Positions 23,798 through 33,121 of a stretch of DNA of 64,000 nt are shown piece after piece. The position numbers and the translations under genes are program-made. Within the stretch, counting starts at the first letter, position 1. Each line of letters opens with the position of its first letter. Origin of the DNA: CBDUQN01 sp965369375 (GTDB taxonomy: Bacteria > Krumholzibacteriota > Krumholzibacteriia > Krumholzibacteriales > Krumholzibacteriaceae). Under the pieces are notes generated by a model. That model did no database searches and was not told the origin of the DNA. It was given only the letters and a program-made list of their open reading frames with translations. The stretch covers positions 20,454 through 84,453 of the forward strand of contig CBDUQN010000004.1 of NCBI GenBank assembly GCA_965369375.1. The letters are read 5' to 3'.

Positions 23798-25868
23798 CGC
23801 GTTATTCAGACCGAGGTCGGTAGCAATCATCGGGGCTTCGAACAATCCTCTGAGTATAGGTCATATTGTACTGCAGAATCTGCTCGACCACAATTTCAGG
23901 GGACCGATCTACCCGATCAACCCGAAATCGCCGTTCATCAAGAGCTTCAAGGCATACCCTTCCATTATGGATGTTCCCGACGAGATCGATCTCGTTAACA
24001 TATCGATCAAGAACACGATCGTGCCGTATGTGCTCGAGGAGTGCGGTAAGAAGGGAGTGAAGTTCGCCATCGTGCATACGGCGGGTTTCAAGGAGGTCGG
24101 CGAGGAGGGGCTTGCGCTCGAGAAGCAGATCGTCGAGATCGCACACAAGTACGGGATGCGCGTCTACGGACCGAACTCGCAGGGCATTCAGAATTCCGAT
24201 CCGGAAGTATCCGTCTATGCCAATTTCACGTTCGTGCCGATGAGCCCGGGAGAAATCTCGATCGTCGCCCAGAGCGGGGGTGTGGGGGAGACGCTCAAGC
24301 TGCACCTCTATAACATCGGGAAGGGTATCCGGATGTATTCGAGCTTCGGCAACGAGGCCGACGTGAGCATGAACGAGATCATCGACTACTACGGCCAGGA
24401 CGAGGGTACGAAGGTGATCATGGTCCATATCGAGACGTTGAAAGACCCGGCCGGTTTTCTCGAGGTGGCGAGCAGCGTGACCCGGAAGAAGCCCATTCTC
24501 GCACTCAAGACGGGAAGGACATCGGAAGGAGCGGTGGCCGTCGCGTCTCACACCGGTTCACTGATGGAACAGGATACACTCGCCAATGTCATCTTCGAGA
24601 GGGCCGGTGTCCTGCGCTTCCATTCCCAGGAGGAGATGATCGATGCGGCCATCGGGTTCTCGAACCAGCCCGTTCCCCGCGGCGACCGCGTTGTTATCGT
24701 TACCAACACGGGTGGACCGGCGATCATCGCCGTGGACGAAGCCATGTCGGCCGGTTTGCAGCTCGCCAAGCTGAGCCCGAAGACGAAAGAGACACTCAGT
24801 CAGCTTGTGTTCAAGGAAGCGACAATCTCGAATCCAGTCGATGTTGTCGCGACGGCGGGTCCCGAGCAGTACGGAGGCACGGTGGAGGCCCTGCTCAAGG
24901 ATCCGGGCATAGATTCGGTTCTGCTCGTATTCGTGACCGCGCCGTTCGTCGACTGCGAGGGGATTGCCAGAAAGCTCGGCGAGCTCGGCAGGACGGCGAA
25001 GAAACCGATCGTTTGCCAGGTGATAACGATCGAGAAGTGGGAGAATGTCATCAGGCTCATTCGGGAGGGCAATATCCCCGTCTACGATTTCGCCGAGACG
25101 GCGGCGAGAACCCTCTCCGCCATGACACGGTACGGAAAGATTGCCGCGCGAAAGGCACCCACATACAAGATGTACAAACATGACAAGAAGACGGCCAAGG
25201 CGATCGTCAAGAAGTACAAGGGGAAGGGAAAATTCATTCCACAGGATGATGTTTTCGAACTCCTCGACTGTTATGGGATTCCCGCGGTGAAGACGGTGGG
25301 GATCAAGAAAGAGACGGAGCTGGGGGAAGCGGCCGAGAAGGTCGGTTTCCCGCTCGTACTCAAAGTCGACGCCGAAGCGGTTGTTCACAAGATGGATGTC
25401 GGCGGCGTTGTGCTCGGTATCAAGAACGAGAAGGCGCTGCTCACCGCATACAACAAGATGGCCAAGAAGTTTGCAAAAGAAAAACCGACATTCATTCTTC
25501 AGGAGTATGCCACGGGCGGCAGGGAAGTGATCATGGGGGTGAAAGGGAACGAGGGGCTTACTCCCACTCTTATGTTCGGGCTCGGCGGTATCTTTGTCGA
25601 GACGATGAAGGATGTCTGTTTCAAGCTCGCGCCCCTTTCCACCGATGACGCCCTCGACATGATTCGCTCCATAAAGGGATTTCCGATCCTCGAAGGCACG
25701 AGAGGGGAGAAGGCGGCCGATATCGACAAGCTTGTAGAGGTTCTCGTCAGGCTCTCACAGCTCGGCTCGGATTTCCCCGAGATAGAAGAAATGGATCTGA
25801 ATCCCGTTCTCGCCTTCGACAAGGGGAAAGGTGCATCCGTCGTCGATGCACGGATCAAGATCCTGTAA
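23790..25868 (+). CDS. ADP-forming acyl-CoA synthetase (acetate-CoA ligase type), alpha-beta fusion
   Basis: A 692-residue enzyme that interconverts acyl-CoA + ADP + Pi with acid + ATP + CoA, giving ATP at the end of fermentation. The CoA-binding domain opens with SVAIIGASNNPLSIGHIVLQ. The phospho-His is His254 in VAVASHTGSLMEQD; VIVTNTGGPAIIAVDEAM follows. The ATP-grasp beta part begins near residue 465 (FELLDCYGIPAVKT, FPLVLKVDAEAVVHK, FILQEYATGGREVIMG). AAGGAGGG lies just before the ATG, inside the end of the activase gene. Placement beside a dehydratase and a symporter suggests energy recovery from an organic or amino acid. Confidence 0.93.
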   Translation: MLDALFRPRSVAIIGASNNPLSIGHIVLQNLLDHNFRGPIYPINPKSPFIKSFKAYPSIMDVPDEIDLVNISIKNTIVPYVLEECGKKGVKFAIVHTAGFKEVGEEGLALEKQIVEIAHKYGMRVYGPNSQGIQNSDPEVSVYANFTFVPMSPGEISIVAQSGGVGETLKLHLYNIGKGIRMYSSFGNEADVSMNEIIDYYGQDEGTKVIMVHIETLKDPAGFLEVASSVTRKKPILALKTGRTSEGAVAVASHTGSLMEQDTLANVIFERAGVLRFHSQEEMIDAAIGFSNQPVPRGDRVVIVTNTGGPAIIAVDEAMSAGLQLAKLSPKTKETLSQLVFKEATISNPVDVVATAGPEQYGGTVEALLKDPGIDSVLLVFVTAPFVDCEGIARKLGELGRTAKKPIVCQVITIEKWENVIRLIREGNIPVYDFAETAARTLSAMTRYGKIAARKAPTYKMYKHDKKTAKAIVKKYKGKGKFIPQDDVFELLDCYGIPAVKTVGIKKETELGEAAEKVGFPLVLKVDAEAVVHKMDVGGVVLGIKNEKALLTAYNKMAKKFAKEKPTFILQEYATGGREVIMGVKGNEGLTPTLMFGLGGIFVETMKDVCFKLAPLSTDDALDMIRSIKGFPILEGTRGEKAADIDKLVEVLVRLSQLGSDFPEIEEMDLNPVLAFDKGKGASVVDARIKIL

Positions 25869-25884
25869 GAGAGGCAATCGGAGA

Positions 25885-25921
25885 CCCGGATTATCAATTT
25901 GTTCGTTGATCGGATTCCGGG
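25885..25921 (+). other. Intergenic stem-loop between synthetase and symporter genes
   Basis: CCCGGA (25885-25890) pairs with TCCGGG (25916-25921), and inside it ATCAA pairs with TTGAT around a short loop. No T-run follows, so an mRNA-processing or partial-attenuation hairpin is more likely than a terminator. Confidence 0.4.
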
Positions 25922-25982
25922 TATAACGACCGCCTCGGGTACGTAACGCACCGGACCGACGGATTGACACGGTAACCGGATA

Positions 25983-27401
25983 ATGAATGTCATACCGCTA
26001 GTTATCGTCTGTCTCTATATCGTCCTGCTGTTTGTAATCACCTGGGCAACCCGGCGGCTGAGCAGAGGGGGCATGATCGCCTATCTGCTCGCGGGACGAA
26101 ATCTCCCCTATTGGGTCATGGCGCCGCTGCTGGCCGGCCTCGCCGTCGGCGGGGCCTCGACGATCGGTGTTGCTGAGCGGGCATACAACTCCGGCATATC
26201 CGCCGGGTGGTACAATGCCGCGTGGGGGGTAGGAGCGATTCTTGTCGGCCTCATCGCCGCGAAGCGTTACCGCGAAATGGAAGTGACGACGATCCCCGAG
26301 TTCTTCGAGCGCCATTACGACGTAGCGGGCCGGGTCGCCGGTGTGTTCGGACAGCTCGTCCTGCAGATCGTCATCACTTCATTGCAGTACATTGCGGGAG
26401 GCGCCATCCTCTCGTCGCTTCTGCCCGAAATATTCACCTTCCAGATCGGGATGCTCGTTACCGCCGTCGTGTTTGTGGGGATAACACTGATCGGGGGGTT
26501 CTGGGCCGCGGGGATAACGAATATAATAAACGTGATTTTGATTTATATAGGAGTTCTCGTTGGAGCAATCCTGGCCGTGGGAAAGGTCGGTGGATTCGGA
26601 GAGCTCGTCTCTCAAATTCCCTATGATCATGGCGGCTTTGACCTCGGTGCGATCGGGTGGGGGGTCATCATCGCCTGGTTCATTGTGATGTGCACGACGG
26701 TTTTCTCGGTGCAATCGATAGCGCAGATCAGTTTCGCCGCAAAGGATTCTGCATCCGCCAGAAAAGGTTTTATTCTGGGCGGATTGATAATCCTGCCCGT
26801 GGGTTTTATCAGCGCCGTGATAGGCCTTTCGGCGACCGTTCTTCATCCCGACATCATCGCGACCGAGGCGCTGCCCCGCACGGTGCTCTCGTTGAGTCCC
26901 TTTATCGCCGGGATCGTTCTGGCGGGGCTCTGGGCCGCCGATGTTTCAACCGCATCGGCGCTGCTCATCGGCAGCGCGACGCTCGTGGTCGGCGATCTCA
27001 TCAAGCGTTTCATCGCGCCGGATCTTACCGAGCGGGGGGAGCGGATAATATCACGGATTTCGGTTCTCGTGCTGAGCATTTTAACCTTAATGCTCGCGCT
27101 TACCGTTTCGGGCATTCTCGAGACTTTGCTTATCGGTTTGTGCCTTACTACCGCATATACGCTCGTGACATTGATGACACTGTTCGCTCCGGGAATATGC
27201 AGGCGCGGACATGCTCTGTGGACGCTCATTATGTCGATGGCGGCGCTTGTCCTCTGGCTCATATTCCCGCAGGTTAGCACATTCTTCAAAAGCATCAATC
27301 TTCCCCATCCGATCTATTTCACCTGGATGGTGGCCCTCTTGACTTTTTTCCTTGTTGCGCTGTTTGACAAGAGAACAATCGAGGTCGCCGCAGGTGACTG
27401 A
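25983..27401 (+). CDS. Sodium:solute symporter family protein
   Basis: A 472-residue inner-membrane transporter with about 13 hydrophobic segments. RNLPYWVMAPLLAGLAVGGA and GVAERAYNSGISAGWYNAAW are typical of the N-terminal core of SSS proteins, and YREMEVTTIPEFFERHYD of the loop after the third helix; AGLWAADVSTASALLIGSA is the conserved segment near helix 8. It should import an organic solute with sodium. The substrate is not evident; the acyl-CoA synthetase 114 bases upstream suggests a carboxylate. The SD is weak. A 30-bp tandem repeat starts at its stop codon. Confidence 0.85.
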   Translation: MNVIPLVIVCLYIVLLFVITWATRRLSRGGMIAYLLAGRNLPYWVMAPLLAGLAVGGASTIGVAERAYNSGISAGWYNAAWGVGAILVGLIAAKRYREMEVTTIPEFFERHYDVAGRVAGVFGQLVLQIVITSLQYIAGGAILSSLLPEIFTFQIGMLVTAVVFVGITLIGGFWAAGITNIINVILIYIGVLVGAILAVGKVGGFGELVSQIPYDHGGFDLGAIGWGVIIAWFIVMCTTVFSVQSIAQISFAAKDSASARKGFILGGLIILPVGFISAVIGLSATVLHPDIIATEALPRTVLSLSPFIAGIVLAGLWAADVSTASALLIGSATLVVGDLIKRFIAPDLTERGERIISRISVLVLSILTLMLALTVSGILETLLIGLCLTTAYTLVTLMTLFAPGICRRGHALWTLIMSMAALVLWLIFPQVSTFFKSINLPHPIYFTWMVALLTFFLVALFDKRTIEVAAGD

Positions 27402-27487
27402 AATGATTGTGACAGGTGTTTCGGCAGCTGAAATCTCTGTGCAGGATGTCTCGGTAACTGAAATCATTGTGTAGGGTGTCCAGATTC
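27398..27487. repeat. 30-bp tandem repeat, three imperfect copies, starting at a stop codon
   Basis: Units begin at 27398, 27428 and 27458, each opening CTGAAAT and carrying CTGTG or TTGTG. The first contains the symporter TGA stop. It fills the space up to the next gene. Confidence 0.75.
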
Positions 27488-27497
27488 ATTTCTTTTT

Positions 27498-29114
27498 ATG
27501 TCTTCTGAACGTTCAAAGAGGAAATCGGGGAGGCGGCGAGAGACGCGCGCCAGCAGTCCCGCGTCATCCTGGAAGCTCGATACGCCGAAGCTCCTGCTGC
27601 TCACATTTTTGATCGCGCTCGGATACTGCCTCTATTCGCTTCTTTCGGACGGCCTGTACCAGCACGATGAAGCGGCGCATTTCCTCAATATGCGCGCCTT
27701 CTGGCACGATCAGAGTATGATACTGGGAAATTGGGCGAAGACGGGGTACAAGCTCCTCTTCGTGCCGATCGCGCTGCTCGGCCCGACGGCGGTTATGATC
27801 GCCAACTGCCTGATCGCGGCGTTCTGCTGCTACTTCGCATACAGGCTGGCGGAAGCGCTCGGCAGTGAGGTGCCGCTCCTCGCTTTTGTGCTGCTCGCCT
27901 TTCAACCATTCTGGATACAGATGTCTTTCCGCAGTTACCCCGAGCCGCTCGCCGCCCTCCTGCTTCTCGGCGCGGCTCTGCTGCATTACCGGGATAAACC
28001 GGTATTCGCTGCGCTGCTCTTGTCATACTCGGCGACGATCCGGCAAGAGTTGTATGTGATCGCCGTGCTGTACGGTCTATACCTGCTGTTCAATCGGCGG
28101 TTTACGGCGGTCCTTGCCCTCATGCTATTCCCGCTCTTGTATCATATATGGGGATGGATAGTCGCCGATGACCATTTATATCTCTTCAATCAGCTTTTCA
28201 GGCACAGCCGGAAGTTCCAGGAGGCATATCCGCGTCACGGCTTCGATCATTACTTTCTCATGTCACTCACGATATTCGGCGCCTTCGCGTTGACCTTCCT
28301 CCTCGTTTATATCGGGCAGGGGATCATTTACAAAAAGCGGCTACATGCGTTTCTTCTTGTTCCCGCAGGCGCGTATTTCCTCGAGCATTCATTATTCAAT
28401 CTGCAATCTCTGAGTGTCGGGCCTGCCACCGGTGGTGTCCTGCGTTACTTGATTATTATATCCCCCTTGGTAGCGGTCATGGCTGCGATCGGAGCGGGGC
28501 GGCTCTCGAAATCAATTGCAGTGTCAAAAAAGCTAAAACTCCTTTATGTACTCGTGCCGTTTGTGATCGCGGTGATTGTTTTCATGCGGTACAGGCACAA
28601 CAATCTCGTGTTTACCAAGGAGATCGATCCGTTGCCGGTCATTACGGCGCTCGTTGCGGTCTCTGTTGTTTTTCTGCCGCTGTCGCGAAAAACCCTGATG
28701 GCGCTCCTGCTGATTTTCAGCATAGCTTTCACCGTGCTTACGGTGCGCCCGATCGAACGTTCATGCGAGGACGAGATCATGCACAGGGTGGTGAGCTGGG
28801 TCGAGGAGAACGAGTTCCTGTCGGGCCCGGTGCTCGTCGACCATACGATGTTCTTCTACATATTCGGCAAGATGCGTCACGAGTTTCCCAATGGTGCACT
28901 GGAAGTAACAGAGGAAAATGTGAAGAGGGCTGCGATCGGAACGAAGATTCTATGGGATTCCCACTACTCCTACCGGCCGGAGTTCAAGGACACACAGGTC
29001 GATTTCACCTACTTTATGGAGCGACCCGAGCAGTACCGTCTCATGACGGAGCCGCGATATTTTTCCGACCGCCGGTTCTGGCTTCTCGCATTCGAGAAAA
29101 TCGCAGACGATTGA
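27498..29114 (+). CDS. GT-C type membrane glycosyltransferase-like protein
   Basis: A 538-residue polytopic membrane protein with about 12 hydrophobic segments after a basic N-terminus (SSERSKRKSGRRRETRASS). YQHDEAAHFLNMRAFWHD, directly after the first membrane segment, is the acidic DEAxH loop of PMT/ArnT-like enzymes, and FAYRLAEALGSEVPLLA and FRSYPEPLAALLLLG continue that pattern. A short soluble tail follows near residue 425. I infer transfer of a sugar from a polyprenyl-phosphate carrier; the acceptor is unknown. No clear ribosome-binding site precedes the ATG, and a tandem repeat lies immediately upstream, so expression may be low or coupled. Not closely related to the other GT-C protein in the window. 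Confidence 0.65.
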   Translation: MSSERSKRKSGRRRETRASSPASSWKLDTPKLLLLTFLIALGYCLYSLLSDGLYQHDEAAHFLNMRAFWHDQSMILGNWAKTGYKLLFVPIALLGPTAVMIANCLIAAFCCYFAYRLAEALGSEVPLLAFVLLAFQPFWIQMSFRSYPEPLAALLLLGAALLHYRDKPVFAALLLSYSATIRQELYVIAVLYGLYLLFNRRFTAVLALMLFPLLYHIWGWIVADDHLYLFNQLFRHSRKFQEAYPRHGFDHYFLMSLTIFGAFALTFLLVYIGQGIIYKKRLHAFLLVPAGAYFLEHSLFNLQSLSVGPATGGVLRYLIIISPLVAVMAAIGAGRLSKSIAVSKKLKLLYVLVPFVIAVIVFMRYRHNNLVFTKEIDPLPVITALVAVSVVFLPLSRKTLMALLLIFSIAFTVLTVRPIERSCEDEIMHRVVSWVEENEFLSGPVLVDHTMFFYIFGKMRHEFPNGALEVTEENVKRAAIGTKILWDSHYSYRPEFKDTQVDFTYFMERPEQYRLMTEPRYFSDRRFWLLAFEKIADD

Positions 29115-29273
29115 GAATAATGGATCAGCATCATGAAACTCATGCCTTCCCCGGTAGCGGTCCATTGAAGCATCTGCAGATCTCCATCGGAATTGCCGAA
29201 GGCGGCGATGGGGCGGCGGCCGATGAATTTATTGATGCCGACCGGTTTACCAATCGGTTAGCAGCTTCTTTTA

Positions 29274-31364
29274 TCAGACCGCCATGGTCTTTTTATAATC
29301 TGCGCCTATTGCTCCCTTCGCGCACACCGGGCCCGCCATGAACTCGGCCGAGTGCTTTGCCTGGGTGTCGAGCGCTTTTGCGAGGGTCGAACTGCAGGAA
29401 TCCTGGATGCTCCTCATGATGGCGGCGCGCGCCGCTTCGAGCCCCGGATCGCCGAGATCCGCGAGGCCGCTTATCCCCTTCGGCATGCCCCCCAGCGCCT
29501 TTGTATCGACCGTTCTCCGCTTTACGCCGTGATCGCCGCCGGTCGCTATTTTCCAGACGGTCTGGAGCGCATCGTCCATCGATCCGGCGTAATCGATCAG
29601 CCAGCCGACCGTCTTCTTGGCATTGACGGATCTTCCCTCGAGAAGCAGCGCGATCAGTTTTTTCCAGTGATTTTTTGCTGCTTTGCGGAACGGCCAGTGA
29701 CAGCCCTCCATGCCGGGAACGACGGGGAGGGTGACCTCCGGCATGCCGAGGGCGGCATCGTCGAGCGATACGAGATAGTGACAGTGCATGAGCAGCTCGA
29801 GCATCCCTCCGAGGCACCGCTTGCCGTTGATAAAGGCTACCGAGACTTTGAATTCATCGTTGAGCCGGCGGGCCGTCTTCGACCAGGATTTTGCGATTTC
29901 GAAACCGGCTTTCACTTTTTCCAGTCCCGGGTAGAAATCGCTCGTGTCGGCGCCGATCATCTGTGTCGAGAGATGGAAATCGCCCGTAAGAATGACAGAC
30001 TCGATTTTCTCTTTCTTCAGCCAATCTATTGCGCGGTTGAGCTCGGCATTGATGTCGCTGTTGTAGCTCTCGCGGCTGATCGCGATAACGCCGACCTTTC
30101 CGTCGTGCTCGGCGTTGACGTAGAGCTGCTGCCATGCGGGCTCTTCAATGGCGCTGAAGGCATCCGGGTACCAGGATTTCTTGGCCGCCTCCGGGTGCAG
30201 CGCGTGATACGCCTTTACGATCTCGAGCGTTCGATCGGCGCCGAGGGCGCGGATGTCTGCGAGAATGCCGTGGCGGAATTGCGCGCAGAGCTCGCCTATC
30301 GAGTTCATGAGCGACAGGTGTGCCCGTTTCTCGTGAAGCATGAGGCTCGTCATCTGGCAGAGCGGTCCGAGGATCCATGCGTTGAATTCATCCTCGTCCG
30401 CTTCGGCCATCGTCCAGTTGACGAGCGGGCGGAAATGATTCATCGGGTACCAGTTCTGGCCGCTTGATTTGTGTTCCTCGAGTTCCGCCGTCGGTTCGAA
30501 TACCGCGCCGTAGTGCGTGCTGCAGTGATGGACGCACGACCAGGTGAGGAAGTTTGCGCCGGCTGCGCCGATCGCGTCATGGGCCCTGAAGGGATTGGGT
30601 CCGAGGAACTTTCTCACGTACTTGTCGATCTTCCAGTAGGGCATGTTCGTCGCGCTGTGATACCGAGTGCCGGCCAGCGTCAGGCCGCAGAAGAGCACAT
30701 CGAGCACGAAGGACCAATCGTCACTGACCGGGATGGGAATCATCCCGAGCGCCCAGAAGAGCTGGGTCACCGCGGAGGTCTTCGGCTCCACGATTTCCCA
30801 GATCTTGTTTATCTCGTGGGGAAACGCCGGGTGGGCGATTCTCACGCCGAGCTGCGAGCTCGGAAATCCGGATGTTACCGAGCTGATCTCGATTTCGGGA
30901 AAGGCTGCGCGGAATATCTCGTAATGAGATTTCTTGATTTCGAGTATTTCCGGGATCGCTTCGAGGAGAAATCTCGGTTTGAATCTCTTGAGTTTCGGCG
31001 GCAGGTTGGTGCCATCGTAGCGCATGCTGATGATGTTCTCCATTATCCCGCCGGCCTGCTCGCGTCCGAATGCCCTCTCGAGTCCCGGGTACTGCGCGCC
31101 AATTCCATCGGGCGCATTGGGGAGATCGAGGGCTACGATCGGGACGCCGAAAGGCTCGAGCCGTGAGCCGAGCTGCATCGATTTGCCGGCGCCTACGACG
31201 CCGTTCGCGCCCGATATGACGAGCGAGCCGCGCTTGACCGATGTGCCGAATACCGTGTCGACCAGATCGCCGGCGCTCGCGGGGAGCTTCCCGTTTCGAA
31301 ATATATCGAGAACGGTCCCCAGTCCCAGTGTTTGAATCGTCGATTCTCTCATGGATTTTGCCAT
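29274..31364 (-). CDS. Dehydrogenase / enoyl-CoA hydratase fusion (reversed FadB-like order)
   Basis: A 696-residue protein. The N-terminal half has a Rossmann-like loop (LVISGANGVVGAGKSMQLG, about residues 48-66) and resembles 3-hydroxyacyl-CoA dehydrogenase (GVRIAHPAFPHEINKIWEIV). From about residue 430 it is a crotonase-fold domain: GVIAISRESYNSD, SVILTGDFHLST, KRCLGGMLELLMHC and ALGMPEVTLPVVPGMEG. Together these would hydrate an enoyl-CoA and oxidise the 3-hydroxyacyl-CoA. The NAD loop is divergent from the usual GxGxMGxG, so the dehydrogenase activity is less certain. AAGGAGG precedes the ATG; last gene of the SDR-thiolase operon. Confidence 0.75.
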   Translation of the reverse strand: MAKSMRESTIQTLGLGTVLDIFRNGKLPASAGDLVDTVFGTSVKRGSLVISGANGVVGAGKSMQLGSRLEPFGVPIVALDLPNAPDGIGAQYPGLERAFGREQAGGIMENIISMRYDGTNLPPKLKRFKPRFLLEAIPEILEIKKSHYEIFRAAFPEIEISSVTSGFPSSQLGVRIAHPAFPHEINKIWEIVEPKTSAVTQLFWALGMIPIPVSDDWSFVLDVLFCGLTLAGTRYHSATNMPYWKIDKYVRKFLGPNPFRAHDAIGAAGANFLTWSCVHHCSTHYGAVFEPTAELEEHKSSGQNWYPMNHFRPLVNWTMAEADEDEFNAWILGPLCQMTSLMLHEKRAHLSLMNSIGELCAQFRHGILADIRALGADRTLEIVKAYHALHPEAAKKSWYPDAFSAIEEPAWQQLYVNAEHDGKVGVIAISRESYNSDINAELNRAIDWLKKEKIESVILTGDFHLSTQMIGADTSDFYPGLEKVKAGFEIAKSWSKTARRLNDEFKVSVAFINGKRCLGGMLELLMHCHYLVSLDDAALGMPEVTLPVVPGMEGCHWPFRKAAKNHWKKLIALLLEGRSVNAKKTVGWLIDYAGSMDDALQTVWKIATGGDHGVKRRTVDTKALGGMPKGISGLADLGDPGLEAARAAIMRSIQDSCSSTLAKALDTQAKHSAEFMAGPVCAKGAIGADYKKTMAV

Positions 31365-31379
31365 TGCTCGTTTGCCTCC

Positions 31380-32576
31380 TTACGCTACTTTCAGGATCGC
31401 CGCTATGCCGACATCTCCTGCGGCGCAGCCGAATATCAGCACGTTGCCGCCGCCGAGATCCACCGCCTCTTCGAGGGCTTCGATCGTCACCCTCGTGAGC
31501 GTCGGGCCCTGGGGATGTCCCCATACGAGCGGGCAACCGGTATTGTTCATATCATGCCAGTCATGCCCAAGCACCTTGGAAAAGATGACATCGTTGACCG
31601 CGAATGGATTATGGTTTTTTGCGACCGCGATATCCTTCATCTTCATGCCGGTGCGCTTCAGGATTTCCTGCACGGCGAGGGTCGGCGCTTCGGGCATGAG
31701 ACTCGGATTGGTTCTGATCTCCACCTTGGCTAAAAACTGTATATCGATCTCCGGCCGGGGACTCAGTTCTTTCACCCTGTCTTTGCTTGTCACGAGCAAC
31801 GTCGCCATGCCGTCCGACGCGTGTGTCTGCGTCCCGCCGGTGACGCAGGTGTCGAGCTCACGCATGGCGCGCAGGTTTCGAATGGTCACCTTGCGGATGC
31901 CTGCGTCCGAGTCGACCATCCCCATGGAACGCCCCTGGACGTTCAATATTTCGAGCGGGACGAGAACGCGGTCGAGAAAGCCTGATTCGAGTGTGTCGAA
32001 GTACTGTTTGTAACGGTGGAAGGCGAGCTCGTCGACTTCCTTTCGGTCGAGTTTGTATTTGCGCGCGGCGATACCGGCGGTCGTGATCATCGCTTTGCCG
32101 GTGGCCGGATCGAAGCCGAAGTTGTCCCACACGTCGCTGAGCGCAATGGTTCGCTCATAGGCGCGCCGCTCGGGGAAGACGCCGACCGGCGAATCGCTCG
32201 TGCGATCGAATGTCAGAACGCCGACGACATCGTGCGAGCCGCCCTGTACCTGTGCGCAGGCCAGAAGAGCGGCCTGCAGTCCCGTCGCGCATGCCTGCTC
32301 TATGTGATAGCCGGGAAGGCGATGACCGAGACAGCTCGAGACGACCGGCGTGGTCCAGAATTTCCAGTGCCAGGGGACCGTCGAACCGATGATGAGATAA
32401 TCGAGCGCATTCGTCGGCACCTTCCGCAGTCCAAGAATCCTGTTGGCTGCTTCGCCTGCAAACTGACCGATGTTGACTTCGGCGAGAGGCGATGTCTGCC
32501 ATGCCGGGAAATAGCTGCTTCCCCACGTGCCGTATGGAATTCTGGCCCTGGGAAACATCGAGGTTCCCTTTTTCAT
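31380..32576 (-). CDS. Thiolase-family protein (acetyl-CoA acyltransferase-like)
   Basis: A 398-residue thiolase. The nucleophile is Cys96 in HIEQACATGLQAALLA. The usual NEAFA block is NHNPFAVND, the His motif is WGHPQGPTLTR, and the second Cys is in IFGCAAGDVGIA, so all the catalytic positions are filled though in variant settings. It should cleave a 3-oxoacyl-CoA with CoA, or run the reverse Claisen reaction. It is the second thiolase of the operon, between the OB-fold partner of the first thiolase and the hydratase/dehydrogenase fusion. AAGGAGG lies five to six bases before the ATG. Confidence 0.85.
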   Translation of the reverse strand: MKKGTSMFPRARIPYGTWGSSYFPAWQTSPLAEVNIGQFAGEAANRILGLRKVPTNALDYLIIGSTVPWHWKFWTTPVVSSCLGHRLPGYHIEQACATGLQAALLACAQVQGGSHDVVGVLTFDRTSDSPVGVFPERRAYERTIALSDVWDNFGFDPATGKAMITTAGIAARKYKLDRKEVDELAFHRYKQYFDTLESGFLDRVLVPLEILNVQGRSMGMVDSDAGIRKVTIRNLRAMRELDTCVTGGTQTHASDGMATLLVTSKDRVKELSPRPEIDIQFLAKVEIRTNPSLMPEAPTLAVQEILKRTGMKMKDIAVAKNHNPFAVNDVIFSKVLGHDWHDMNNTGCPLVWGHPQGPTLTRVTIEALEEAVDLGGGNVLIFGCAAGDVGIAAILKVA

Positions 32577-32665
32577 TGCGACCTCCTTTATAAATTTCTC
32601 TTGAATGTGGAACGGTAATCCATTTTTCGTCTGCTAAAGCAGCTTCTTCGGCAGCGCCCGCACTG

Positions 32666-33118
32666 TTATCGGGCGGAGCTCGTCTTTGCCCACGTTGTGC
32701 CCGGCTTTTCCAGGCTGTAGTAGACCTTGATTTCCTCCAGCTCGTCGAATATCTGCGGGACCATCTGTATATCCATGCCGATCTCGATTTCCTCTTCCTC
32801 GATCGTCTCGCCGAACCAGGCGAGCGCCCTGCCGCCCTCCTCGAGATCGACCAAACCGACGATATAGGGAGTCACGCTCTCGAAACCGGTAGGGGCCGCA
32901 ACGATCTTGGTATAGGTATGAACGGTGGCCTTTCCGCTCATCTCGAAGAACTCGAAATCTCCGCTCATGCACACGTCGCAGTCCGCCCTAGGAGGAAAGG
33001 ATGTGGCGCCGCAGCTCTTGCATCGCGATCCCATGATACGGCCGTCTTTGAGATACTGCGCGAAGTCCGTCACCTTTGTGAACGGCGCGAAGTTGACCAA
33101 TCCAAACCATTTAAACAT
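32666..33118 (-). CDS. Zn-ribbon/OB-fold acyl-CoA-associated protein (DUF35)
   Basis: A 150-residue partner protein. Cys33, Cys36, Cys47 and Cys50 (SRCKSCGATSFPPR...CDVC) form the rubredoxin-like zinc ribbon, and the OB fold follows (KATVHTYTKIVAAPTGFES, PYIVGLVDLEEGGRALAW). Proteins of this family assemble with SCPx-type thiolases, retro-aldolases or HMG-CoA synthase and close the active site. Its position three bases after a SCPx-type thiolase gene, in the same direction, indicates that pairing here. Confidence 0.9.
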   Translation of the reverse strand: MFKWFGLVNFAPFTKVTDFAQYLKDGRIMGSRCKSCGATSFPPRADCDVCMSGDFEFFEMSGKATVHTYTKIVAAPTGFESVTPYIVGLVDLEEGGRALAWFGETIEEEEIEIGMDIQMVPQIFDELEEIKVYYSLEKPGTTWAKTSSAR

Positions 33119-33121
33119 CGT

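Noticed and set aside
29352..30467. Long plus-strand frame opposite the dehydratase/dehydrogenase fusion
   Set aside because: No domains; the minus strand shows conserved crotonase motifs. The same reasoning removes 32918-34321 and 7008-8081.
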